The notes under the pieces: generated by a model
What the model was told of the DNA's origin: nothing
The model's database searches: none
Seen by the model: only the letters and a program-made list of their open reading frames with translations
Origin: Toxoplasma gondii ME49
Lineage: Eukaryota; Apicomplexa; Conoidasida; Eucoccidiorida; Sarcocystidae
Direction of reading: 5' to 3'
NCBI RefSeq assembly: GCF_000006565.2
Contig: NC_031478.1
Location: forward strand, 2,277,874-2,341,873
DNA: 64,000 nt
Position numbers and translations under genes: made by a program
Shown: piece by piece, positions 48,458 through 58,972 of the stretch
Position numbering within the stretch: the stretch's first letter is position 1
How the letters are laid out: each line of letters starts with the position of its first letter

Positions 48458-51400
48458 TCAAGGGGGGGACATCGTTTTCGTCCATCTGGGTATCTTTGTC
48501 TTGGGCATCGCCCGTGTCCGTGCGGCAAACCAGTTTTCCTCGCCAGGTCTTGATTTTGTCACCCGCAGCAAACCGGTAACGTCGATTTCCTGCAAATTGG
48601 AACACAGAGGACAGGAGCATGCTTGAAAACACCATCCAGGTACGATATAAATAGACAACAGTGATGTTCGGACCAAAATCGTCTGGCTATGATGACTGTG
48701 GACCACATTCGGAACGCCTGACATCGCCCGAAGTCGCGCTCCGCAGAATATTGTTACACTTACCTTTGCATCGCTCCAGTCCTGCTGAAAATCGAACCGG
48801 ATTCCCATAATGGATTCCTGTGGCCAAAAGGACACGCATGAGGAAGCGTGCCTTGTAGATTTTCTGACTCACATCCCAGTAAGTGATATAAGCAGTGCGT
48901 ATTTCCAAGTATTCTTTGATGCGGACATTTTCAATCACATCTTGCGAAGCACAAACTGAGCCACAGTGATGCTCGTCTCTCTAGAACTCACATGTGCCAC
49001 GGAGACTGTTCCGGGCAGTGCCTGAGTGCCTGTACTATGTCATAGTGTATGTGGGTTCAACCAGTGAAGTCACAGTTATACAGCAGCCTGTCGAGAATCC
49101 ATCAGACCCCCATTTGAAGCATTTTCAAAGAACTGTTCTCAAAAACGCGGAAGTACTTACCTCCAGTTTCTGAACTTCACGAAGGCCGCCTTCACTCGTT
49201 TTCTGTGCGACGCACGCACCCAAGCACAAAGCAAGGAGATAAACAATGTAGTGCCACCACAGGGCTACCCACACATGGTTAAGTGAGGAAATTGATACAA
49301 ACCCCACGCAGGTAAGCATATTTGTGTAGTTTCGAACAAGCTGTCTCTCAGTGAGCTTTATGCAAAATCCTCTGAAATCTCTCAGCCTTCTTTCTCCTAC
49401 GAAAGGTGGTTTTTCCGAAATAATATAGGGTCCACTCCGTCACAACGCCACCCCGATGACTCAGCAAAAGGATCACCTAAATGATTTTTAGAAGACAACT
49501 GTCACCATTACGCAGTTGGAGCATAAGCCACCGCATGAGAAACACAAGGCCGGTATCCAAAATGAGGGCTGGGGGTTGCATTCGGATAAACGGATTAGCC
49601 GAATATTACTGACGAAGTAAATCTGACATTATTTCTCACGTGATAGCACGAAACAGAGACTGGATCGGGCTTTCCAGCCCCTAGCTTGTCTTGAAGGCAG
49701 AATGTTCGAGACAAAAACTGTGACTGGCACTCTAGCAGCCACAGACCACAGTCTGTTAATCCTTCCTCAAGACAATCGGTAGATAACAGGCCTTTGCCAC
49801 GCTGAACGTTTGAAAACGACGTGCAGACTCCTTCAGCCACCGACCCTATCTCTAATCAGTACTAATGGGCGCTTACCTCAAGAGCTTGCCTCTCCGCTTC
49901 GATCCGCTGCGTGTCCTGGAGAACCCTCTGTTTCTCTGACCACGCCTCCTGGGCATATACAAGCAAGAGCAGCACCTGAAATCAGATTTCGACCCCTCCT
50001 ACGGCACGTCGAACACCAGTGTGGTTACTTAGGCCATCTGGCTGTTGTTGTGTCTTATCCTGGGAAGACACTGCGAGTTCTTTTGCGTAAGCTGTTCGGT
50101 CTCACTAAAACACTAAAACACGTTGCCAAATGCTGTCAAGCAGGCCTGAGCTGCTCTTGTCAAACCATTTAGCATCTGCCGTACCGAGTTAGTCATCCTG
50201 TGTCAGCTGCACACGATGGTATGTCGCTAACTACCAGTACCGGCAGCCTCATATCTTCCTGTAAAACAATAGCTTTCGACAGCAAGGAATTTTGAAATCG
50301 AGAACTCACCAGGTACCTAATATACTTCCTCTCAGCTTCCTCTTGCTGTAAAGGAAAAACAGGAGGCATCAGCAAATATCATCACGGAGCACATGTAGTG
50401 GATATAATTGCCCCTCCACGGGTAATTCCTCCCATCTGTCCTTGTGACTCTGTTCTGACTGGGATTACCCGCTACCGGATTATGCGGTCGACTTTTCGGG
50501 CGTTTTGCTCCCCCGTCGAGACTCAGAATGACTCCAAATAAGTCAGAACTCGTACATTACAACCGCTATTGAACACGGTTTGCGTCCTTGACCATCAAGA
50601 CACTTCATCGTGCTGTGTACGTTGTAAGATTGAGTCGCGGTGGTCTTGTCGACTAAAAAACACTGTCAGGTATATAAAAAGCTAGAGCCTCTCCCTCCCA
50701 AAAGAGGCTCACCGTTTTGCACAAATTTTTCATTAATTCGCGAACATCCTTCTTTAGGGCTTCACGCTTTTTCTGCCTGAAATAAGGACAGAGAGTGAAC
50801 ATGCTCAGCTAAAGTGAGCCACGAGAAAGACAGTGACTCTCCTGCGTTGTCACTCCGAAGCCAATCAAGAACGAAGTCACTGCGACTCGCTAAACCATGT
50901 ATAACAATCAATGGTCCCGAAGGCAGTGCCACAGCAACAACCGTGACACCACTGCTGAAGACAAGCGCTACTCTTTCGAACAGGCACACATTTAATGAAC
51001 ATTGGAATCTGTCTAGAGGCTACAGAGTCTGTTTGAATGTTGTCAAAGCCTACTGCGAGTCTCTCCTTCGTCGGGCCATAACAAGAGCTCTCTCTGCGTC
51101 TTCCTTTTCCCGCTGCTCTGCAAACAATATGGTCATAACTCTAAAAGTTTCATAAGCAGTCTTGTGAATCTGCCATTTAGCACATGCTTTCTGGTTTTCT
51201 GTGGCAGATCTGGCGCGAAAATGTCATTCAGCACTCTCACCGTTGCAACTCAAAAATCCAATTCCCCAGAAGTATACACCGGGGAGCGCTGCTTACATGA
51301 AGAATATCTGAAACAACTGAAGCTCGCGTAGCAGTCTGCAAATAGATGAGATGTCAAGGGACTTCGGGTGGACCGTTTCGGTGGTAACCGTACCTTGTTT

Positions 51401-52385
51401 GTATGCAGCCTCCAAGTTTTCATACTCCTGGCGGGCAGCTTCAACTTGCTCACACAAAAAGCGAAACTCGTTCGACTCTGCTTCAAACTGTTGTCTACAC
51501 ATAGCCATCACCCAGGGAAGCGCACGGCACGACCGGGATGAAAGAGAGACGGCAACACTGTTGCACATAGGCATTGCACGGCAGTTCCGCGCACTGTCAT
51601 GAGAACCTTTGTCGACCCTCACCAATGACCGCTCCTCTTTGTGCAGTCATCTGGGCACGAGGATCAGAAAGAATTCAAAAACAAAGGATACTGCGCTCCG
51701 ATTATTCATCCCAGTGATGACGACGAAACAGGTCGCAACAAAACGGTAGTCACAATGTCGACAAGCTTGACAAGCTGGCCTTGCTTGGCTCAAGTACAGC
51801 AACTCTCAGAACACAAAGGGGTACATCCCTAAAGGTAGAGGTAACATCTATACTGCCCCGTGGTGCGCGAAACGACAGAAGCCCCAAAAGTCAACCAGAA
51901 CCCACCACTCGCCCACACGCCCCCTAGCTTGTCCACGCACGCAGTTCAGTTCCGGTTCTTGTGAAGATTCATCTTGTGCGCACTGCGAAAACACTGAACT
52001 TTCTGAAAGCACAGTAGGGCTCACACAGCCATCGGTCGGCAAACGACAAGAACCAAGCACGGGTACCGCTGCATGGAATACAGTCGATCGGGATCCAACG
52101 CGGCGTTTCTTACTCGAGCTTGTTGACCTCCGCCTCCAGTGCAAGAGCGAAATTGCCGTAGCGAACAACTTCCTGTTTGTACTTGTGATTTCGTCCAGTC
52201 CACTCCTTTGCGTCATAACTGATATGCCCTTGTCGCTGGAGTTCACGCGTCGGGGGTGCGTCGATGTTGTTCGACCGAAGAACTTGGGATGACGGCTGGT
52301 CTTCGGAGGGAACATCCACATCGCATAGAGATGGTCTCCCGCTAGAGGCGCGCGTGCAATGATCCCCGGAATCCCGCTTCTGCAT
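48458..52385 (-). CDS. Coiled-coil protein, nine exons, 287 aa
   Basis: Exons on the - strand: 52114-52385, 51394-51494, 51054-51117, 50713-50776, 50310-50345, 49877-49975, 49161-49202, 48764-48817 and 48458-48589. All have GT-AG borders and matching phases (288 codons with stop). ATG 52385 is the first in frame. Residues 1-75 are disordered. Residues 76-235 are charged helix (EVNKLEQQFEAESNEFRFLC, REKEDAERALVMARRRRD, KKREALKKDVRELMKNLCK). A short hydrophobic run, YLVLLLLVYA, spans the junction of exons 5 and 6 at about residue 180. After ESIMGIRFDFQQDWSDAK the C-terminus (EIDVTGLLR onward) is basic. Very small exons (36-64 nt) are typical of intron-rich coccidian genes. The last exon could be read in another frame, so the final 40 residues are less sure. 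No family was recognised; a cytoskeletal partner is only a guess. Confidence 0.68.
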
Positions 52386-52953
52386 CGTTCCGATCCGCAG
52401 AGGGAAGAAGCGACTCTGGTTTGTTGACCAGCTCAAGTCTGTATCACCGGCACCGCTCTCTTCAGTTGTGAACGGATAGTGAGGATATGTGAAGAGTCGT
52501 TCAAGTGCAGGCGGGCGCACTCAACGCTCGTTCTGGCAAAGCGTTCCTACCTCCCTATGTACCGGCACAACGCCTAATGGCGCTTTTTGTCCTATACGAC
52601 GTGCCACTGGTCCTCTGGGGGGCCGACATCGATGTACTGCGGCAAGAATGCGCGTGATTGTAGGAATGCTGGCCACGCCTGCAGGTGCTAGTCGGATCGC
52701 ATTTAACTGAAGTGTTCAGGATGATGCTCAGGAAATCGTCAACGTCTCATCCCACGTGATGCACCACTCTCTTCGATGGTCCGCTAGAGAAGAAGTTCGC
52801 TTGTTTGAGAGCATGCCTAGTGATCCTTCGAAAACCTTGACGAAGACGCTGCATTAGGGTGTAACCGTGAAAACATATTCTTGACACGAGGTTGATGGAA
52901 CAAACGTTGTGCAAACCACGGGAAAACGGTGCCTATTGGGACATCGTAACCTG
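52386..52953. other. Short intergenic region
   Basis: This is 570 bases upstream of the nine-exon coiled-coil gene and upstream of a candidate + strand gene. It probably holds the promoter(s). No motif was recognised. Confidence 0.45.
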
Positions 52954-53527
52954 ATGCCAGTCAGCTGGTCACCAGTTGGACGTGGCACAGCCAACTGGAC
53001 GAGCGGAGCAGCTGCGCCCGTCGGTTTCCTCGATGGAAGCGCCAGCTTTGACCCAGTTCCTGCGTCTTGCTCTAGAGGTTGCTTTCCTCAAGTCCCGGAA
53101 AACGCACCTCAATCGAACATTTTTGCCCTGACGCGAAAAACCGATAACAAAACTGTGGTGTCCCTGTCGAGTAGACGGATGCACAGCAAAGAGGAGCTAG
53201 CCAAGCACCACAAATGTGAATCGGCGCGTGGGGCCCGCTCGGCGCTGTTACCTGGTTACGCTGTGCCTCCTGAAGGTCCCTGTCACGTTATTTTCTGCTG
53301 GATTCTCACTCTATACTTCAGCATGCGGTGTTCGGTAAGTAAAGGTTTCAAATATGTCCGGGAAACCGGCACTGAGGTCACAAACCTTTCGCCAGGTGCG
53401 CTCGAGGGACGACCATCCGACCGCGCGCCAGGCAAAACGCGGAGCGGAAGTCGGACGCCCTTTTTTGTCGTCGTTCGTAAGGTACCGCACCACTATTCGA
53501 ATAAATACTGACGAATCGAATTTATAG
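52954..53527 (+). CDS. Candidate two-exon gene of unknown function
   Basis: Exon 52954-53334 ends at a strong donor (TTCG/GTAAGT), and exon 53396-53527 starts after TTTCGCCAG in the matching phase and ends at TAG. Together they give 170 aa with one hydrophobic stretch just before the splice (CHVIFCWILTLYFSM), and basic residues elsewhere. The intron would be 61 nt, shorter than the neighbours'. The frame is also open upstream of the ATG, so a 5' exon may be missing. No domain was recognised. It may be a chance ORF. Confidence 0.3.
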
Positions 53528-54418
53528 ATAGCATTGCTTTAATCGTGCCTACTTGTCTCAACTATTAACACTGCGAACCTGTCCTCGGAATCTTTTCAGG
53601 CTGACAGTCGACTGTGCTTCGTCCCGCGTCATGGGTATGCCATCACTCTTGTATAGTACTTATTTCTAGAGCCCAAAGTCCTCAGGAGACCGAAAAACAC
53701 GTCACCAGCACGGCATGTACGGGGACTGCTGACTGCTCGTTGCACTACAGACATGAGCAGACAGGTCTCAAGTGATGATAGCGTCGAGCTTTGACGAACA
53801 GTTACCACACCTGATGGCCGCACACACAATACCGGAAGAGTTCTCCTCAACATCTGTCGAGCTGTTACAAAACAATCCTAGGACGCATGCGTCACACGCG
53901 ATCCGTGTGTAAAACCGGCACACTAACCATATGATCTTTGTGTGGAATCAACAAACTAACCAATAGAGAACTGTTTTCCGTGCATCAAGCCAAATGCACC
54001 GCTTCGAAGAAAACACAGTTCGAGGACAATAGTGTCACGCCTTCGCTAATCGTGCATCGCAAATGATTTTTCAACGCTTGCGCAGTCCACAGCTCACACG
54101 TACGAGACCATTCCTAAGCACCATAACGGCTGCAATACAGCCGCCACTGGTATTCGGGCGTCGATCAAGTTGGTACTTGTGCCTTGCCGCATCACAGCTG
54201 ATCCGACGATTTGCCGTGATCCAAGGAATCAGAGCCCACGATTCGACAAAAATCACGAAGACTCATCACTGCTTCTAAGGTAGCCACCGATGCTGTCACA
54301 CTGTCACTGTATTCAGCTCCCCTGCGACAACGGCAATCAACAGGATGATCTCGACCTCTCGAAGAAACGGCACTGTAAATTTACTCGACTGCCTCGCGGC
54401 TTCGGATATTAGCCATGT
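53528..54418. other. Intergenic region downstream of the NTPase
   Basis: This is 890 bases, expected to contain the 3' UTR of the NTPase gene (- strand). Only short, featureless open frames are present. Confidence 0.5.
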
Positions 54419-56353
54419 TCATGGCGTTGCTACTAGAAAATTTACCTTAGGACCCAACTCATACATGTCCCGCGACCACTGTTTTTGTGACAGAGCCCTG
54501 TATAGAACAGCACCCAATGGCCAGCCGATTTGTCCCTGCACCTTACCCTCGGCGTCGTCTATCTCATTGGTGAAAATTATCGCACTAGGCACATGAAATC
54601 CTGACTGCAAATGCTTTAACAACCCTACCGACATCGCCAGTTCTTGGCAAAACGTTATGGTGAACGGTGTTACCAGAACCTCCTGATCGCGTAAGTCAAA
54701 CACAAGCCCCTTCCCCGGGATGTTTTTGACTGGCAATTTGCAAAATCTCCCTGCAGCCTCTTCAAGTAAATCTGTCTCTCCGCGAAAGTCTCCCAGGAAT
54801 CCAATCCTCTGAAGCGTACGAATGCCGTCCAGAATGGCGACCCCTGCAATGAACACGGGTGCATCTGTCGAAACGAGCCTGAAAACCTGACCTAATGTGT
54901 CGAATCCTGTCGAGGATGCCTCTAAATTTGCTGGAAGTGGGATGGGAGGGTTTAAAAGAATCATGTCGACTTGATCGAAGCACGTTTTGAAATCCCCCGT
55001 TCCCACAATTTGCGTACAGCCTTCGACGGCTATCCGGTCTTCCAAGGTCGAAAAAGGATTCATGCCAATGGCTGCACACCCGAATATGTTCAAAAGCCTC
55101 AACGATACTGCGGGATTGGCAGAGGAGCAGTAAGTCGCCGCTGGAATAAGGCGATTCCTTCGCAGCTGAGTATCGACATGAACATTCCCATCAGAGGAGA
55201 ACGTCGGCGGCCCCGCAGAGCACGTCTGTTCGTAGCCCTGCGGCATGCAAGGATTGTGGCATATCCCGTTTTTCAGGAATTTCTGTTGCCGACAGATACC
55301 TTTGAGCAGAAGTCCTGCTGAACTGGTGGTGCCAAGCTGCATAAATGATACTGACACGAGCTTCCTTCCGAGAGGCAATTGCTCCAAACGACCTCCATTT
55401 CCCTTCAGACTGGCAGTTTTCACGAACGATGGAAGGACCTGCGACTTGTCTATCGGCAAAATAACCTGCAGAGATGCCCCCCCCACCTCCACAAGGCCGG
55501 CCAGTCCTTGCATTTGACGATTCACATCAGGCCTTAGAAAAAACGATAAGCGCTTGGCCAGGAAATTCAAAGTCAAAAAGGCGAACACTCCCTCTTCTTC
55601 GCCGGTGATTGGTCTCGCCAGCTCCGGATTCGTGAAAAACACGTAGCCATCCACGCTAAACGGCTGGTTTAGTGCAGAACGAAGAAGCAAAAATAGTCCG
55701 TCAACATACCAGTCGCGGAAATCCCGAATTCCTGCAGTACTGTGGACGAAAACTGGAACTCCCAGTTGCTTCGCACTTCGGGCCTCAAGTTCCGAAAGGT
55801 GCGTGTTCAAGAAGTCGGCGACGTCACTCTTCAATTTCGTAACAAGCTGAGCGGTTCTCATCTGGAGTTCTGGCACGTACTTTGTCATTGTTACAGACGC
55901 ATCTGGCTTCGCCTCCCAGCCAGCTGCATGTGCGTCCAACCACGTTTCCAATAACTGCCTGAATCCCATTACCCTGCGTCCGTTACCGAGAAATCGGAGC
56001 TTCTGTGGTAATACTACGCGCCCTTTACCAGGGCAGGACTCAGTAGTGATTGCGAAGACTTCTGTGCGAGTTCCTGTACTGCCCCCATCCACGACTACAA
56101 CAGCTTGATCGGCAAGCGTACACAAACTCTCGCTTTTCCTCAAATCCCTCAATATATTCATGCCTCCTACTGATTGTGCTGCTGCTTCTGTCGTATTCGA
56201 TAGCGGAAAGAAGGGTCCTGGTTTGTGTTCTGCTGCCGTCAAACTAACCACTGGTTCTGCTTGCGATACGTACGGAAATGTTAGCCGCGCCGTGGCAGTT
56301 AAAGTACCTGCAGCCAGTGCGGCGTGGAAAAGAGCCGGCACCGGCATCCCCAT
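54419..56353 (-). CDS. Secreted nucleoside-triphosphatase (GDA1/CD39 family)
   Basis: An intronless frame of 644 aa. GDA1/CD39 enzymes hydrolyse nucleoside tri- and diphosphates; in Toxoplasma and relatives the NTPases are dense-granule proteins secreted into the parasitophorous vacuole and activated by dithiols. All five apyrase conserved regions are visible: ACR1 DGGSTGTR (89-96), ACR2 HSTAGIR (204-210), ACR3 TGEEEGVF (250-257, catalytic Glu), ACR4 VEVGGASLQ (288-296) and ACR5 QIGWPLG (608-614). Length is close to the roughly 630 aa of the known Toxoplasma enzymes. The N-terminus (ALFHAALAAGTLTATA) can act as a signal peptide, although it is only moderately hydrophobic. No C-terminal membrane helix is present, so the protein should be soluble. 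A cysteine cluster at C354, C365, C369 and C378 may form the redox switch; that is inference. Differences from the common motif include Gly for Ala in ACR1 (DAGS in most) and Glu for Asp in ACR4. This may be a divergent paralogue of NTPase I/II. Confidence 0.92.
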   Translation of the reverse strand: MGMPVPALFHAALAAGTLTATARLTFPYVSQAEPVVSLTAAEHKPGPFFPLSNTTEAAAQSVGGMNILRDLRKSESLCTLADQAVVVVDGGSTGTRTEVFAITTESCPGKGRVVLPQKLRFLGNGRRVMGFRQLLETWLDAHAAGWEAKPDASVTMTKYVPELQMRTAQLVTKLKSDVADFLNTHLSELEARSAKQLGVPVFVHSTAGIRDFRDWYVDGLFLLLRSALNQPFSVDGYVFFTNPELARPITGEEEGVFAFLTLNFLAKRLSFFLRPDVNRQMQGLAGLVEVGGASLQVILPIDKSQVLPSFVKTASLKGNGGRLEQLPLGRKLVSVSFMQLGTTSSAGLLLKGICRQQKFLKNGICHNPCMPQGYEQTCSAGPPTFSSDGNVHVDTQLRRNRLIPAATYCSSANPAVSLRLLNIFGCAAIGMNPFSTLEDRIAVEGCTQIVGTGDFKTCFDQVDMILLNPPIPLPANLEASSTGFDTLGQVFRLVSTDAPVFIAGVAILDGIRTLQRIGFLGDFRGETDLLEEAAGRFCKLPVKNIPGKGLVFDLRDQEVLVTPFTITFCQELAMSVGLLKHLQSGFHVPSAIIFTNEIDDAEGKVQGQIGWPLGAVLYRALSQKQWSRDMYELGPKVNFLVATP

Positions 56354-58972
56354 GATGGCGTATCATTCACGACATGTAGTGTGATTGCTTGGACGGAGTT
56401 ACACACGTGTGTTAGCACGGATAAGGCAAGAATAAAACGGCGGAATGGAACGCACGGATTTTCATCCTCGCACATACGCGTGGTTCAGTCATACACAGGG
56501 TGGTGAACGCCTTGCATGCAACGGGAGGTGGCACACCGGTTTCTCTGAAGATTTGCCGGGGAACCAAGTATTTGAAGTAGCAATCTGAAGTAGCAGAATG
56601 GGTATTAGATGGACAGGCAGACAAGGGATCTGAAATTTTGTGCTGCACAGCCGGTGCTTAACCGACACATCGATTTACAGCTTGGTCATCAAATATGGGA
56701 GTGCACGTGTGACTCTACGGGAACAAGGTATCCTACGTCGCGTGTTCCTCACTGGCTGGCGATAACACATGCAAACACCACCAGATGTAGAGTGCGCTGC
56801 ACGCACACACGCACCGTCATACTGAGAGGCCGAGTTCGCCACAGGTAGCAGAAACAACTTCTTTCAGTCTAGCCAAACCAGGAAGAACTACACAGAGCAC
56901 AGCAGACTTGTCTCTGCTACACACCCTCTCAAACCATACTTAGTTGTAGAGGACTCTGTCGCCTATAATCCCCTTACGGTAACCGCGGCCGTGTCCAGTA
57001 AGGGCCACTGAAACTTTCCACGCCGCACAACTTGTGGTTGGAGAGAGTGTCACGTCAGTGTAAAAGCAAAATTGGAGACAACGCGGCAATGTGACTGTAT
57101 CTCCACTACAACGCATGAAAAGTAATCCCACTGGGGTGAGTCTAGCATATACTCCTGGTGCCACTGGGTGGTAACTGATAAGCTCAATCGAGGGAGCCAT
57201 TTTCTTGAAACACAGAAGAGAGAAGGCGCATGATGGGCTTGTAAACCAGACGTCGATACGGGTCTAGAATCACTATCAAGCCAGTGCCAGGAGAGCCGCG
57301 ACTACCTCCTACGAACTCCTGTCGCGGCACAAGGCTGATAAAAGACCATCTCGAAGACAAGAGATACTACTGCTACCGAGTGCCTACTGCTTGGGGATGC
57401 GCGGATTGGGTGGTCGAAAGTCGAAAGTGTCCTTTGATAGCACGTCCTGGGCGTTCAGGCGGGTGACTTCCCGACAACTTGTGTCCAGACTGTGCAACAC
57501 TCCAACACCGATACCAAAGTCCCGGACGCATGATCGGAGAAGCACCACGGACTGCAAGTAGCGTTTGAGGACCAGACGAAAGGGCAACACCAGCCTCAAG
57601 TGACATGCATCTGCATCCGAATTCTTCTCGACCGGCACTATTTGAAGGTGTAAGGGAAACACGGTCGACTTTGTAAACTTGGTATGGCCTTTGGAAATAG
57701 TGGAAACCACCTAAACAGTGTACACTACATTTTGAATCAACGTACACACAGGTTTTGATGACAGGTAACAATTAGTGGTCCAAAAAAGAGTCGAGAAGCT
57801 GTCCACGTCCACATCGGCATGCCGGTGTCAACACTGTAGCACGAGTGTTTTTAGGATTCACGTCGCCACATACGACACACGGAACCAGGAATAGCGCCAT
57901 GCCCCCTGCCGCCGTTTTCGATCGCACATGGTAGAGCAGAGGGCGGAGGCAAAGTCTGCAAGTATCACGTGTATGGTTTCCGATTTCCAATAAGACACGT
58001 GCCACCGTTTTTTGTGATGTCTCGAACTTTTTGGTCAACACGCTCAGTGGAGAAAGTGCGAGAGGTTTTCCCCGGTTTTACGAGCGTTGGAACCGGCGAC
58101 AAACAGACCAAGCAGGACATTTTGGAAAACCTCGAGTCATTCATTTTTATCTACAGCCGGGAGAATCGACTGCAATGGGATCTCTTTCTGTGAATCCTTC
58201 GGCCACTGTCTAGTCCACTGGGGTTTAGGGGCACTACAGGACGACCGGAATCGCTGTTTGCACTTCTGACATAAAATTACCTGTCAAACATCGAGATCGA
58301 TAGTCGATAGACACCGTGTCAGTTGCGTGTCGCTCGGATTCACTCGCGATTCACTGATGATCTGCCACTCTCTGGGACGCACTGCCGTAGCGTAGTCGTC
58401 TAAGCTCGAAACATTCTGGAAACAAGATATTCTGCTTGCGCATCATCACTTTGGGAGCAGTTGAGATCTGGCAGCAAGGATGAATTCGCAAGTGCCATCC
58501 CTTCCTTGTGTCAATTCGGTCCCGCGCGGCACAACACTGTCAACAAATGGGGGGCGTACACTCCTATTTAGAGGCACTTTCGCGCACCAAGCAGTCTAAA
58601 CGTAGCGTCGCGCAAATATAGAAAAAAAAGTACCGGCAGGCTCACAGCTTTTCTCGTGAGGGGCCTTGAAAGCGTGCCAGATTTCTTACACTAGTACCAG
58701 AATTGCATGCGTTCTGAATGTGTGTGTATTAGGTAATCGATCGGGCGGGCCTCCGAAAACGACACAGACAAGCCAACAACCGCGATGCCGTTTCTGATGG
58801 TGGTACTAGCAGGATAGTGTGCTGCACTTTTGGAAGAGGGAACTCAGGCGATCCCATGTGAGTTTATCTGAAAAGTCTTGTGCTATCACCAGGAACACAC
58901 TTTCTTGCGATACCTTCGCTTTGTCTTCTACTCGCTATTAGTTTTCAAACCCGGGATGCTCTAGGCTTCTGA
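56354..58972. other. Divergent region between NTPase and the ASH/coiled-coil gene
   Basis: This is 2.6 kb between two genes pointing away from each other, so it contains both promoters. It has one small ORF with a strong start context (56940-57200) and a 58-codon frame, ATG 58017 to TGA 58193 on the + strand, that looks protein-like but has no support beyond composition. No repeats were seen. Confidence 0.45.
56940..57200 (-). CDS. Possible small ORF, 86 aa
   Basis: The ATG at 57200 sits in AGAAAATGG, a near-ideal coccidian start context, and the frame runs 86 codons to TAA. It contains five cysteines and no recognisable domain or signal peptide. It lies upstream of the NTPase on the same strand, so it could be a short gene, a 5' exon or a chance frame. 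Listed because of its start context only. Confidence 0.25.
   Translation of the reverse strand: MAPSIELISYHPVAPGVYARLTPVGLLFMRCSGDTVTLPRCLQFCFYTDVTLSPTTSCAAWKVSVALTGHGRGYRKGIIGDRVLYN

Noticed and set aside
48687..48938. Frame ENVRIKEYLEIRTAYITYW as an exon of the nine-exon gene
   Set aside because: No acceptor gives the needed phase 0; the GGCCACAG acceptor at 48818 followed by ESIMGIRFDF fits both sides.
51299..51338. Exon-like stretch reading RLLRELQLFQIFF with TTTGCAG acceptor and GTAAGC donor
   Set aside because: Its phase does not fit either neighbour, and joining the flanking exons directly gives AYKQEQREKEDAERA without a break.
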